NCBI RefSeq assembly: GCF_002155975.1
Contig: NZ_MUMI01000075.1
Location: forward strand, 1-32,167
From: Amycolatopsis kentuckyensis
Lineage (GTDB): Bacteria > Actinomycetota > Actinomycetes > Mycobacteriales > Pseudonocardiaceae
Length of the DNA: 32,167 nucleotides
Direction: 5' to 3'
Shown here in pieces: positions 24,481 to 32,167 of this stretch. The notes beneath the pieces are model-generated. The model was not told where the DNA came from, searched no databases, and saw nothing but the letters and a program-made list of their open reading frames with translations. Made by a program: the position numbers and the translations under genes. Numbering within the stretch: position 1 is the first letter of the stretch; each line of letters opens with the position of its first letter.

Positions 24481-24781
24481 GTGCGTCCCCCAAGGTCGAC
24501 GTCTGATCATCGACGAGAGGTGACGAGCGTTACCCGAAGTACGCGAATTCGTTGACGCCGACGCCCTGGAGCTGGTGCACGATGATCGCCGCGGCGACCA
24601 GCCCGACCACGATGAGCAGGGCGAGCACGCCCGGCCAGCGGCTCTGCCCGGGCTGCTGGTAGCCACCGGTGCGGCGCTCGCGCTTGCGGCGCTTCTTGAG
24701 GTCCTTCTTCGCGCCCAGCCAGGCGTCCCGGGCGGCGTACTTCTGCCAGTCCGGGTTCATCAGGTCCGGGTGCGTCTCGAG
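24381..24781. repeat. Diverged direct repeat encoding the shared HPDLM motif
   Basis: The 82-base stretches 24381-24462 and 24700-24781 align without gaps and share long identical runs (for example GGTCCTTCTTCGCGCCCAGC at their left ends and CATCAGGTCCGGGTGCG at their right). They encode the common N-terminal motif of the two membrane proteins and record a tandem duplication. Confidence 0.75.
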
Positions 24782-24823
24782 GCGCCGGTCGTCCGGATCC
24801 TGCGGCTGCTGAGGCTGTGTCAT
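24530..24823 (-). CDS. Small HPDLM-motif membrane protein, unknown function
   Basis: 97 residues from the ATG at 24823 (GGAAGG upstream); the frame is open further but only this start gives a sensible N-terminus. It consists of a Gln/Pro head, the motif [20 protein letters not shown] with AKKD (residues 18-41), a basic stretch KKRRKRERR, one membrane span (about 64-84) and a short extracytoplasmic tail ending GVNEFAYFG. The motif matches the downstream paralogue at 19 of 24 positions, but this protein lacks the large outer domain. It is first in a probable two-gene operon divergent from valS. The positive-inside rule places the motif in the cytoplasm, where it could bind a shared partner. Confidence 0.8.
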   Translation of the reverse strand: MTQPQQPQDPDDRRLETHPDLMNPDWQKYAARDAWLGAKKDLKKRRKRERRTGGYQQPGQSRWPGVLALLIVVGLVAAAIIVHQLQGVGVNEFAYFG

Positions 24824-24865
24824 CCCGAGTGCCTTCCCCCTGGGTGACCCGCCGTGACGGGTTCG

Positions 24866-24871
24866 TAGACT
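24866..24871 (+). promoter_or_regulatory. -10 box of valS (leaderless promoter)
   Basis: TAGACT lies eight bases before the GTG start of valS, and no Shine-Dalgarno is present; GTGACC at 24844-24849 is a weak -35 at 16 bases. The same TAGACT precedes tig. This indicates a leaderless or nearly leaderless valS mRNA; no T-box leader fits in the space. Confidence 0.55.
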
Positions 24872-24879
24872 TGTCCATT

Positions 24880-27501
24880 GTGACCGAGAACGCTCCGCAG
24901 CAGACCACCGACCTTCCGGGTGCCTGGGACCCGGCCGCCGAGGAAGCACCGATGTACGACCGCTGGGTAGCGGCCGGGTACTTCACGGCCGACGCCTCGT
25001 CGGGGAAGCCGCCGTTCTCGATCGTACTGCCGCCGCCGAACGTGACCGGTTCGCTGCACATGGGCCATGCGCTCAACCACACCCTGATGGACGCGATGAG
25101 CCGCCGCCGTCGCATGCAGGGCTACGAGGTGCTGTGGCTGCCGGGCATGGACCACGCCGGCATCGCGACGCAGAACGTCGTCGAGCGGCAGCTGGCCGGC
25201 GAGGGCCTTTCCCGCCACGACCTGGGCCGCGAGAAGTTCGTCGAGCGCGTCTGGGAGTGGAAGGCCGAGTACGGCGGCAAGATCCTAGGCCAGATGAAGC
25301 GCCTCGGCGACGGCGTCGACTGGTCGCGCGAGCGGTTCACCATGGACGAGAACCTCTCGAAGGCCGTCCAGACGGTGTTCAAGAACTTCTTCGACGAGGG
25401 CCTGATCTACCGGGCCGAGCGGATCATCAACTGGTGCCCGCGCTGCCAGACGGCGCTGTCGGACATCGAGGTCGACCACAACGACGACGACGGCGAACTC
25501 GTGTCGATCCGCTACGGCGACGGCGACACCGCGATCGTGGTGGCGACGACCCGCGCGGAGACGATGCTGGGCGACACCGCGGTCGCCGTCCACCCGGACG
25601 ACGAGCGGTACGCGCACCTGGTCGGCACCGAGGTCGAGCTGCCGCTGACCGGCCGCCGCATCCCGATCGTGGCCGACAAGCACGTCGACCCGGAGTTCGG
25701 CACCGGTGCGGTGAAGGTCACCCCGGCGCACGACCCGAACGACTTCGAGATCGGCCGCCGCCACGACCTGCCGATGCTGACGATCATGAACGAGCGCGCG
25801 GAGATCACCGCGGCCGGCCCGTTCGAGGGCCTCGACCGCTTCGAGGCGCGCCCGGCGGTCGTCGCCGCGCTGCGCGAGGCCGGCCGGATCGTCGCGGAGA
25901 AGCGGCCGTACGTGCACGCGGTCGGGCACTGCTCGCGCTGCGACACGGTCGTCGAGCCGCGGCTGTCGCTGCAGTGGTGGGTCAAGGTCGAGGAGCTGGC
26001 CAAGCTGGCCGGCGACGCGGTCCGCGACGGCCGCACCAAGATCCACCCGCCGGAGCTGGGCAAGCGCTACTTCGACTGGGTCGACAACATGCACGACTGG
26101 ACGATCTCGCGCCAGCTGTGGTGGGGTCACCGCATCCCGGTGTACTACGGCCCGGACGGTGAAGTCGTGTGCGTGGGCCCGGACGAGCAGCCGCCGTCGG
26201 GCGAGGGCTGGACGCAGGACCCGGACGTGCTGGACACGTGGTTCTCGTCGGGCCTGTGGCCGATGTCGACGCTCGGCTGGCCTTCGTCTTCGGAGGACCT
26301 GGCGCGCTTCTACCCGACCAGCGTGCTGTCGACCGGCTACGACATCCTGTTCTTCTGGGTCGTCCGGATGATGATGTTCGGCGTGCACCAGATGGACGGC
26401 AAGCAGCCGTTCGACCACGTGTACCTGCACGGCCTGATCCGCGACGCCCAGGGCAAGAAGATGTCGAAGTCGCGCGGGAACGTGATCGACCCCCTGGAGT
26501 GGATGGACGCGTACGGCGCGGACGCGACCAGGTTCACCCTGGCCCGCGGAGCGAACCCGGGCGCGGACATGGCCCTGGCCGACGAGTGGGCGGCGGGCTC
26601 CCGCAACTTCTGCACGAAGCTGTGGAACGCGACGAAGTTCGCGATGATGAACGGCGCTTCGGTCGCGGCCCCCTTGCCTTCCTCGGCGGAGCTGACGGAA
26701 GCGGACCGCTGGATCCTGGGCCGTCTCGGCGCGCTGGTGTCCGAAGTGGACGGCCTGTTCGAGGACTTCCAGTTCGCGAAGGTGGCGGGCGCGCTCTACC
26801 AGTTCACCTGGAACGAGCTGTGCGACTGGTACCTGGAGCTGGCGAAGGTCCAGCTGTACCAAGGGAATGACGCTCGGGTTGCGGCGACTCGTGCGGTGCT
26901 GGGGCACGTGCTGGACACGGTGCTGCGGCTGCTGCACCCGTTCATCCCGTTCATCACGGAGAAGCTCTGGACGGCCTTGACCGGCGGCGCCTCCTTGGTG
27001 ATCGCGGCCTGGCCGGTGCCTTTCGAGGGGTATGCGGATGCTTCGGCCGACGCCCGGATCGCGGACGTCCAGAAGCTGGTGACGGAGATCCGCAGGTTCC
27101 GCGCGGACCAGGGCCTGAAGCCGGGCCAGAAGGTGGCGGCCCGGCTCGCGGGGTACACGGGCGGTCACGAATCGGCGATCCGGTCACTGGTCCGCCTGAA
27201 TGCGCCTTCGGACGACTTCGCGGCGAGCGCGTCCCTGGAAGTGGCCCTGGCCGACGGCGTGGTGACGGTGGAACTGGACCTGTCGGGAACGGTCGACGTG
27301 GCGGCCGAGCGCAAGAGGCTCCAGAAGGACCTCGCGGCGGCGGAGAAGGAGCTGTCCCAGACGGAGGCGAAGCTCGGCAACGAGGCGTTCATCGCGAAGG
27401 CCCCGGAGCAGGTGGTGGCCAAGATCAAGCTCCGCAAGGAAACGGCGGCGGCGGACATCGACCGCATCACGGCACGCCTGGCGGCTCTGCCGGCTTCCTG
27501 A
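24880..27501 (+). CDS. valS: Valyl-tRNA synthetase
   Basis: Class I aminoacyl-tRNA synthetase charging tRNA-Val, 873 residues. The HIGH signature is [13 protein letters not shown] (HMGH 60-63), the KMSKS loop is at 527-531 (KKMSKSRGN), the editing (CP1) domain holds [17 protein letters not shown], and zinc-type Cys pairs occur in [12 protein letters not shown] and [11 protein letters not shown]. The anticodon-binding region follows from about 640, and the C-terminal 65 residues form the tRNA-binding coiled coil ([19 protein letters not shown]). The start is GTG at 24880: the frame is open to 24817, but the conserved sequence begins here and a -10 box lies just upstream. It ends in a clear terminator. 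Confidence 0.97.
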   Translation: MTENAPQQTTDLPGAWDPAAEEAPMYDRWVAAGYFTADASSGKPPFSIVLPPPNVTGSLHMGHALNHTLMDAMSRRRRMQGYEVLWLPGMDHAGIATQNVVERQLAGEGLSRHDLGREKFVERVWEWKAEYGGKILGQMKRLGDGVDWSRERFTMDENLSKAVQTVFKNFFDEGLIYRAERIINWCPRCQTALSDIEVDHNDDDGELVSIRYGDGDTAIVVATTRAETMLGDTAVAVHPDDERYAHLVGTEVELPLTGRRIPIVADKHVDPEFGTGAVKVTPAHDPNDFEIGRRHDLPMLTIMNERAEITAAGPFEGLDRFEARPAVVAALREAGRIVAEKRPYVHAVGHCSRCDTVVEPRLSLQWWVKVEELAKLAGDAVRDGRTKIHPPELGKRYFDWVDNMHDWTISRQLWWGHRIPVYYGPDGEVVCVGPDEQPPSGEGWTQDPDVLDTWFSSGLWPMSTLGWPSSSEDLARFYPTSVLSTGYDILFFWVVRMMMFGVHQMDGKQPFDHVYLHGLIRDAQGKKMSKSRGNVIDPLEWMDAYGADATRFTLARGANPGADMALADEWAAGSRNFCTKLWNATKFAMMNGASVAAPLPSSAELTEADRWILGRLGALVSEVDGLFEDFQFAKVAGALYQFTWNELCDWYLELAKVQLYQGNDARVAATRAVLGHVLDTVLRLLHPFIPFITEKLWTALTGGASLVIAAWPVPFEGYADASADARIADVQKLVTEIRRFRADQGLKPGQKVAARLAGYTGGHESAIRSLVRLNAPSDDFAASASLEVALADGVVTVELDLSGTVDVAAERKRLQKDLAAAEKELSQTEAKLGNEAFIAKAPEQVVAKIKLRKETAAADIDRITARLAALPAS

Positions 27502-27513
27502 GGCTTGTGGACG

Positions 27514-27546
27514 AAGCCCGGCACTCTGGTGTGGAGTGCCGGGCTT
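27514..27546 (+). terminator. Intrinsic terminator of valS
   Basis: A perfect 13-bp stem (27514-27526 with 27534-27546) closes a 7-base loop and is followed by TTCGCT. It lies 12 bases after the valS stop codon. Confidence 0.85.
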
Positions 27547-27650
27547 TCGCTGTCCTGCCCTCGGTGTGGAATTGATTTGGAATCTTGCCGTCGAGTGGAA
27601 TCCCGTGCTGCGTCGCTCGTGAACAGGCTGCTCCGGCCGCGAGGGTGAGA

Positions 27651-27908
27651 ATGGCGAGGCCAGGTCGCCCGGGGCGCCCGACCTACCGGGAACTGGCGGC
27701 GCGGCCGGGCGTGCACTTTTCCGCGTCGGTCCTGTCGACTGCGGCCAATGCCGGGGTGCCCCCGTCTTCATTACGAGGTCGGGTATCGCGTCCTCCTGCG
27801 AAGCGCCGCGAGCTTCCAGAAGTTCAGCTGTGTTTTCGGCAGTGGCGCGCGCTCGGGTACACCCGAGGGGGGCAACTGGGTCTTCGATGCCGGCGTCGGA
27901 GTGCCTGA
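27651..27908 (+). pseudogene. Remnant of an XRE-type helix-turn-helix gene
   Basis: An ATG at 27651 with GAGGGTGAG upstream opens a short frame reading PTYRELAARPGVHFSASVLS then TAANAG. This resembles the N-terminal helix-turn-helix of actinomycete XRE-like proteins (YRELA-R--HFSAS-LS-AASG). After about residue 34 the similarity stops and codon use no longer looks coding, which suggests a frameshift or deletion. It is proposed as a decayed gene; the comparison is from memory and the call is tentative. Confidence 0.35.
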
Positions 27909-28149
27909 CGGACTCGCGAGCGGGCCGGCGGTCACTGTGCGGACAGCCGACAGTGTGGGAATGATCCCTGATGCCCAGGCCTTCGGTGGGCACACCGGCA
28001 AGCGCTCCGCGCAGGTGGGTCTGGTGGTCAGAGCCCGGACTGGTCAGCACTCGGAGAGTTTCACCATCGAGTTCGCCGTCGCTCCCGGGGCTGGGGAGGT
28101 CACCGTGATGATCGTGAATCCGGATCTGATGTTCCTCGGGTGGTGGTAG
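27748..28149 (+). pseudogene. Open frame of doubtful status, possible gene fragment
   Basis: A 133-codon frame from ATG 27748, offset from the helix-turn-helix remnant. From about residue 40 on it looks coding, with moderate third-position GC and a protein-like sequence: GGNWVFDAGVGVPDGLASG, later VGLVVRARTG and FTIEFAVAPGAGEVTVMI. It has no ribosome binding site, codon use is less GC-biased than in neighbouring genes, and its 3' end overlaps the convergent LysR gene by 50 bases. It may be a decayed fragment downstream of the remnant at 27651 or a short hypothetical gene. No family is recognised. Confidence 0.35.
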
Positions 28150-29035
28150 CTGGTGCTTCGGTAGCCCGCGCCGCTTCGATCAACGCCACCACCTCCGGCG
28201 TCACCCGCCGGTCCGCCGGGGTGGCCAGGTACGTCTGCATCCGTGGGGAAGGATCCCGAAGCGGCCGGAACGCCACGCCCGGTACCGGCAGCAGGTTCGC
28301 GTGTGCCCGGTAGAAGACCGTCCAGTGTGGACGGCCGAAACCCAGTGTCCCCAAGGTGTCCTGTGCCGTCGTGAAGTCGGCCCCCAGCACCGGCTCGAAC
28401 CCCGCCTCCCGGCAGCAGGACAGCACCAAGTCGAACAACGGCTGGTTCCGCGTGGGCGGGCTCAACCGCACCGGAAGCGACGCCAACGAGGCGAACGAAA
28501 CCACGTCTTCGCGGGCCAGCGGATGGGATTCGGGCAGTGCCACCAGCACCTCGTCCATCCACAAAGGAGTGAGGTCCAGTCCCGAAGAAGGCCAAGAACC
28601 CCGCACGATCGTGGCATCCAGCGATCCGTCCCGGACCCGCTGCAGCCGTTGCAGTGTCGGCGCGTGGACCAGCTCCAGCGAAGCCGAAGGCGCCAGCCGC
28701 GCGAAGGCGCTCAGCAGGCCGTCCAACCGGTCGCCGAGGCCTTCGCTCGTGCCCAGGCGCAGGAGCGACGGCGACGTGCGGAACTCCAGCACCGAGTCCG
28801 CCGCCCGGTCCGCGGCCGCCAGTACCGCGCGGGCGTGCGGGAGGAACCGGCTGCCCGCCTCCGTCAGCACCACCGAACGGGTCGTGCGCGAGAACAGGAC
28901 CACCGAGAGCTCCCGCTCCAGCCGGCGGACCTGCTGGCTCACCGCCGGCTGGACGATGTGCAGCCGCTCCGCCGCTCGGCCGAAGTGCAGTTCCTCGGCC
29001 ACCGCCACGAAGTACCGCAACTGGCGCAGCTCCAC
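28100..29035 (-). CDS. LysR-family transcriptional regulator
   Basis: 311 residues. The N-terminal LysR helix-turn-helix is complete: ELRQLRYFVAVAEELHFGRA, ERLHIVQPAVSQQVRRLERE, LFSRTTRSVVLTEAG (residues 2-65), followed by the periplasmic-binding-protein-like effector domain. The start is GTG at 29035, fixed by the conserved MELRQLRYF beginning. The gene is divergent from two alpha/beta hydrolases, and an ATC-N9-GAT LysR box sits 16 bases upstream. LysR proteins usually activate a divergent operon when bound to a pathway metabolite, so control of the hydrolase pair is inferred. The tail after about residue 290 is low-complexity and overlaps the doubtful frame from the other side. Confidence 0.93.
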   Translation of the reverse strand: MELRQLRYFVAVAEELHFGRAAERLHIVQPAVSQQVRRLERELSVVLFSRTTRSVVLTEAGSRFLPHARAVLAAADRAADSVLEFRTSPSLLRLGTSEGLGDRLDGLLSAFARLAPSASLELVHAPTLQRLQRVRDGSLDATIVRGSWPSSGLDLTPLWMDEVLVALPESHPLAREDVVSFASLASLPVRLSPPTRNQPLFDLVLSCCREAGFEPVLGADFTTAQDTLGTLGFGRPHWTVFYRAHANLLPVPGVAFRPLRDPSPRMQTYLATPADRRVTPEVVALIEAARATEAPATTTRGTSDPDSRSSR

Positions 29036-29050
29036 CGGCCGACCCCGTTC

Positions 29051-29065
29051 ATCAGGCTTCGTGAT
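29051..29065. promoter_or_regulatory. LysR box, ATC-N9-GAT
   Basis: ATCAGGCTTCGTGAT matches both the T-N11-A and the ATC-N9-GAT forms of LysR binding sites, with four-base symmetric arms. It lies in the 88-base gap between the divergent lysR and hydrolase starts, the expected position for autoregulation and activation. Confidence 0.65.
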
Positions 29066-29123
29066 CAGTGTACGAGCGGCTTGGCCATCGAAAAGCCCGT
29101 GCCCGCCGACGACGCTGAACGGC

Positions 29124-29885
29124 ATGCCCTTCCTGGAAGTCAACGGAACCCGCCTCCACTGCGAAGACGCCGGCGCCGGCCCCGCCCTGCTGCTCCTGCA
29201 CGGGTGGGGGACCAGCGGCCGCGTCTGGTACTCGTGCCTGCCCGATCTCGTGCGCGACCACCGCGTCGTCACCCTCGACTGGCGCGGGTGCGGCCGCTCG
29301 GACCACCCCGCCGACGGCAACACCATCGCCCAGATCGCCGCGGACCTCGCGCAGGTGATCGAGATCTTGAAGATCAAGCCCACCGTCGTCGGGTCGAGCA
29401 TCGGCGGTGTCTTCGCCACGGAGCTGGCGCTGGCCCGCCCCGAACTCGTCGAGCGCGTCGTCGTGGTCGACGGGCCCGGGTACTGGCCGAGCACCGGCAT
29501 GCTCGACCAGATCCGCGACCTGCGGAAACAGCTCGTCGACGACCGCGCCGGCACGCTGGCGGGGTGGGTGCCCGGCTGGTTCGCCGCCGGCGCCTCCTGC
29601 GACCTCGTCGACTGGACGATCCGCCAGCTGCTCGACTCGGGCCCCTACATCGACGAACTGTTCACCGAGTGCACCACCTACGATCCGCGGCCCGGCCTGA
29701 AGGACCTCGCCGTCCCGATCACCTACCTGCACGGCGAGCTGGACGCCCAGATCCCGCTCGAAGTACCGCGCGGCTGCGCCGTGGAAACGCCCGGTGCCCG
29801 CGTGCACGTGCTCGCCGGCTGCGGGCACGTGCCGCACCAGGAAAACCCGCGCGCGTTCACCGCCGCCCTCCGAGAGATCGCCTGA
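29124..29885 (+). CDS. Alpha/beta hydrolase, first of a tandem pair
   Basis: 253 residues, single-domain alpha/beta hydrolase without a signal peptide. The oxyanion motif LLLHGWGTSG begins at residue 23, the nucleophile elbow is VVGSSIGGV with S92, the acid is the Asp of HGELDAQIP, and the base is the His of GCGHVPHQENP. A Ser precedes the nucleophile where most relatives have His, as in some non-haem chloroperoxidase- and ring-cleavage-type hydrolases. The start ATG at 29124 gives the conserved N-terminus, but the ribosome binding site is weak. It is followed after three bases by the second hydrolase, so the two are translationally coupled, and it is divergent from a LysR regulator. Substrate is unknown. 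Confidence 0.88.
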   Translation: MPFLEVNGTRLHCEDAGAGPALLLLHGWGTSGRVWYSCLPDLVRDHRVVTLDWRGCGRSDHPADGNTIAQIAADLAQVIEILKIKPTVVGSSIGGVFATELALARPELVERVVVVDGPGYWPSTGMLDQIRDLRKQLVDDRAGTLAGWVPGWFAAGASCDLVDWTIRQLLDSGPYIDELFTECTTYDPRPGLKDLAVPITYLHGELDAQIPLEVPRGCAVETPGARVHVLAGCGHVPHQENPRAFTAALREIA

Positions 29886-29888
29886 ACC

Positions 29889-30665
29889 ATGCCGAAAGTG
29901 ACGCTCGAAGACACCGTCGTCCACTACGACCGGACCGGCGACGGACCCGGCCTGCTCCTGCTGCACGGCACCGCCGCGTCGCGCGAACAGTGGGGACACT
30001 TCACCGGACGAGCGAACGGTTTCACCGTCCTGGCCCCCGACTTCCCCGGCTCCGGCCTGACCACCGACGACGGTGGTCCGATCACCGTCGAAGCCCTCGC
30101 CGCCCAGGCCGAAGCCGTCCTGGACCACGCCGGATTCGCCACCGCCCACGTCGTCGGGCACTCGCTCGGCGCCGTCGTGGCCGCGCACCTGGCCGGCACT
30201 CGCCCGGACCGGGTCCGGAACGTGGTCCTGCACGCCGCCTGGCCGGCCACCGACGTCCGGCAGGACGCCGAGTTCCGCTACTGGCTGGAGCTGCTCCGAA
30301 CCGGGACCTTCGCCCGAATGCTGCCGTTGATGGCCTTCGGGCCGCGCTACTGGGAGCAGGCCACCGCGGAGAGCAACGACGAGCTCGTCAAGACCCTGGA
30401 AACGGTGATCCAGCCCGGCGCGGACCGCCAGATCGAGGCCGACCGCGCCGTCGACCTGCGGCCGGTCCTGCCCGAGATCACCGCGCCGGTGCTGGTGCTC
30501 GGCAGCGCGCACGACCGGATCGTGACGGCGGACCAGCAGCGTGCGCTGGTCGCCGCGATCCCGGACGCGCGCGCCGCCGAGATCGATGCGGGGCACGGCG
30601 CCCCGGCCGAACTGCCGGACGAGTTCGCCCGGCTCGTGCTGGACTTCGTCAGCTCAGCGCCTTGA
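29889..30665 (+). CDS. Alpha/beta hydrolase, second of a tandem pair
   Basis: 258 residues, cytosolic alpha/beta hydrolase. The oxyanion motif is LLLLHGTAAS, the nucleophile elbow VVGHSLGAV with S92, the acid the Asp of GSAHDRIV, and the base the His of DAGHGAPAELP. The ATG at 29889 is three bases after the previous stop codon. Both hydrolases place the nucleophile at residue 92 and share their N-terminal layout, so they may be old paralogues. Together with the divergent LysR gene they look like a small catabolic unit, possibly for a lactone or ester. The 3' end overlaps the convergent SGNH lipase gene by 17 bases, without a terminator between. Confidence 0.9.
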   Translation: MPKVTLEDTVVHYDRTGDGPGLLLLHGTAASREQWGHFTGRANGFTVLAPDFPGSGLTTDDGGPITVEALAAQAEAVLDHAGFATAHVVGHSLGAVVAAHLAGTRPDRVRNVVLHAAWPATDVRQDAEFRYWLELLRTGTFARMLPLMAFGPRYWEQATAESNDELVKTLETVIQPGADRQIEADRAVDLRPVLPEITAPVLVLGSAHDRIVTADQQRALVAAIPDARAAEIDAGHGAPAELPDEFARLVLDFVSSAP

Positions 30666-31509
30666 GCACCACCGCCGCCACGCCGGCCATCCCGGCCTTC
30701 AGCGGGTGGTAGGCCGCCGCCTCGAGGACGTTCTGGTGCCGGCCGTTGATCCACGCCGAGCCGCCGCGCGCGCAGGCGTCGTGGCCGCGTGACGGGCCGA
30801 AGGTGTCGACGAACTGCGCCTCCCCGTCCGCGTCCGCGGCGTCGGACAGCGTCCGGTTCAGCTTCTCCTCGACGCCGTTCAGCCACGCGTAGTCGCCGTC
30901 GGCGAAGGGCAGCACGTCCGGGCAGTAGTCCTTGTCCGGGGCGATCCGCGGGTAGCCGACCAGCAGGACCCGCGCCTTCGGCGAGCGCTCGTGGATCGCG
31001 GCGAGAACGGCCTCGACCCGCGGGCCGATGTTGTCGATCGCCGAGGTGACCGACTCGTTGAGGCGCTCTTCGCAGGGGTTGCCGGTCGGGTCGCTCGCCC
31101 GCAGCCCCGGGCACGTCGAGGTCAAGCTGCCGAAGATGCCGTAGTCGTTCCCGCCGATGCCGAGCGTGACCAGGTCGGTGTCGATCCGCAGCGCGTCCAG
31201 CTGCGGGCCGTTGGTGCCGCCGACGGGCACGCTCTGCGGGCGGGTCATGTTCGTGGTGTCCGCGCCGGCGCAGCTGACGTCGGTGAACCGGTCCGCGTGC
31301 AGCGCCGCGGCCACCACCGACGGGTAGTTCGCCGTCGACCGCCCGCACCCCAGCGGGTCGAGCCGCTGAGTGGGGATGAACGGACCGGAGGTGTAGGAGT
31401 CGCCGAGGGCGACGTAGCTGCGGATGGGCGCCGCGGTGGCGGTGGTGGCCGACGCCGGGAGCAGGACGGCTGCCGAGACTGCGGCGGTGAGCAGCCGGGT
31501 GATGCGCAT
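30649..31509 (-). CDS. Secreted SGNH/GDSL lipase-esterase
   Basis: 286 residues with a Sec signal peptide (MRITRLLTAAVSAAVLLPAS, cut near ATA-AP at 26-27). Block I is ALGDSYTSG with nucleophile S38, block III GIGGND (117-122) supplies the oxyanion Gly/Asn, and H268 in AAYHPLKAGM is the catalytic base. Cysteines C55 and C80 and two further pairs probably form the disulfides of the Streptomyces esterase/lipase subfamily (S. scabies esterase, SCO1725; recalled). It acts outside the cell on fatty acyl esters or phospholipids. The start ATG at 31509 begins the signal peptide. It is next to the methyltransferase gene on the same strand, separated by 72 bases with no strong terminator. Confidence 0.92.
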   Translation of the reverse strand: MRITRLLTAAVSAAVLLPASATTATAAPIRSYVALGDSYTSGPFIPTQRLDPLGCGRSTANYPSVVAAALHADRFTDVSCAGADTTNMTRPQSVPVGGTNGPQLDALRIDTDLVTLGIGGNDYGIFGSLTSTCPGLRASDPTGNPCEERLNESVTSAIDNIGPRVEAVLAAIHERSPKARVLLVGYPRIAPDKDYCPDVLPFADGDYAWLNGVEEKLNRTLSDAADADGEAQFVDTFGPSRGHDACARGGSAWINGRHQNVLEAAAYHPLKAGMAGVAAVVLKALS

Positions 31510-31581
31510 GAAGACCCCGTTCTCGCTGGTGGAACTGCTGCCACCACATCTAGCGAGCCCGGGGCGCCGGGGGTGCTGAGT

Positions 31582-32167
31582 TCACCCGCCAGTCGGGTCA
31601 CCGTCGCCGTGCTCACGGTAAGTGATCAAGGTGCGCCAGAACAGCAACGGCCGGACCGTGCTCCCGGGCAGCAGCCGGGCCGACTCGCGGCGCAGCTCGG
31701 CCAGCGTCGGGTAGTCGTCGACGACCGGGGCCTGCGGACCCTCGTCGGGGCCGCCGTTCAGCCGTTCGCCGGCGTAGACGACCAGCCGCGCGAGCGCGTT
31801 GACCGGGATCGCCGCGACGGCCAGCGCCCAGTCCGGCGGCGTGCTCGGTCTCGCCAGGCCGAGCACCGCGAGCACCCCGCCCGGCACCAGCGCGCGGCGC
31901 AGCTTGGTGACCGTCTCGAACGGCATGTGGTGCAGCGACGCCAGGCACGAGATGTAGTCGTAGTGCGCCTCGGGCAGCGGGTCGGTGGTGACGTCGGCCT
32001 GCCGGTAGACGATCTCGCCCGGTCCCGGCGACCCCAGCCCGGCCGCCGCCTCGACCATCGCCGCCGAGACGTCGACGGCTTCCACCGCCATGCCCGTCGC
32101 GGCCAGCCGCCGGGCGAACCGGCCGGTGCCGCAGCCGACGTCCAGCGCGATCCCCGGACCCGGCGGC
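31582..32167 (-). CDS. Class I SAM-dependent methyltransferase, N-terminus beyond the window
   Basis: The coding frame is open to the right edge, so only the C-terminal 194 or so residues are seen. Motif I reads LDVGCGTGRFARRLAATG at the edge, followed by the acidic loop VEAVDVSAAMVEAA, then DYISCLASLHHMPF (motif IV region) and LRRALVPGGVLAVLGLARP (post-motif). These are standard for the Methyltransf_11/25 families. The ATG at 32091 inside the sequence is not the start, because motif I lies before it. The C-terminal part WRTLITYREHGDGDPTGG is not diagnostic. Substrate is unknown. Confidence 0.9.
   Translation of the reverse strand, partial: PPGPGIALDVGCGTGRFARRLAATGMAVEAVDVSAAMVEAAAGLGSPGPGEIVYRQADVTTDPLPEAHYDYISCLASLHHMPFETVTKLRRALVPGGVLAVLGLARPSTPPDWALAVAAIPVNALARLVVYAGERLNGGPDEGPQAPVVDDYPTLAELRRESARLLPGSTVRPLLFWRTLITYREHGDGDPTGG

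Noticed and set aside
24823..24880. T-box or attenuator leader for valS
   Set aside because: Only 56 bases separate the divergent starts and the promoter lies 8 bases before the GTG. A T-box does not fit.

Overview
The window is high-GC actinobacterial chromosome, most likely Amycolatopsis or a close Pseudonocardiales relative. The reasons are the strong GC bias at third codon positions, the order tig-clpP1-clpP2-clpX, frequent GTG/TTG starts, several leaderless-looking promoters of the TANNNT-N6-start type, and many TetR/MarR/LysR regulators beside small metabolic genes. The species is inferred from style and gene order; no rRNA or other marker gene is present. About thirty genes are supported. 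No tRNA, insertion sequence, prophage or CRISPR array was found.

Layout. 1-0.9 kb: an orphan protein with lower-GC codon use and a degenerate nuclease-like motif. 0.9-3.7 kb: a membrane desaturase/hydroxylase (CrtR-like histidine boxes) fused in one chain to its flavin/NAD and 2Fe-2S reductase, divergent from a TetR regulator; a palindrome fills the -35/-10 spacer of the desaturase promoter. 3.8-8.2 kb: the protein-quality-control core, trigger factor, ClpP1, ClpP2 and ClpX, with stem-loops after tig, clpP2 and clpX. 8.2-9.6 kb: a small membrane protein and a MEDS-HATPase sensor/switch protein. 9.65-12.9 kb: a TetR-esterase pair divergent from a carotenoid cleavage oxygenase, with two ATAAC-N3-GTTAT palindromes in the shared promoter. 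12.9-15.5 kb: an intergenic repeat element, then fdhD divergent from an OFA-type (oxalate/formate) MFS transporter and its 41-residue companion. 15.5-19.3 kb: secreted ricin-type lectin, SDR oxidoreductase, LytR-CpsA-Psr cell-wall ligase, probable lipoprotein. 19.3-23.5 kb: an FdhF/YdeP-type molybdopterin oxidoreductase, a drug-efflux MFS transporter whose best start codon is ACG, and a MarR repressor with operator palindromes. 23.5-27.5 kb: two paralogous single-span membrane proteins sharing an N-terminal motif, divergent from valS. 27.5-28.1 kb: eroded sequence with a probable helix-turn-helix gene remnant. 28.1-32.2 kb: LysR regulator divergent from two tandem alpha/beta hydrolases, a secreted SGNH lipase, and a SAM methyltransferase running off the right edge.

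How the genes work together. FdhD (sulfur transfer to the Mo/W-bisMGD cofactor), the OFA transporter and the FdhF-like enzyme form a plausible formate/oxalate theme split over about 8 kb. The desaturase fusion and the carotenoid oxygenase each sit under a TetR regulator with a visible operator. Most regulators are divergent from one target operon, so the regulatory pairing is readable from sequence. The points most worth checking are the desaturase-reductase fusion, the tandem HPDLM-motif membrane proteins, the paired carotenoid operators, the OFA small subunit with a possible RBS-masking hairpin, the 12.9-13.0 kb repeat element and the ACG start.
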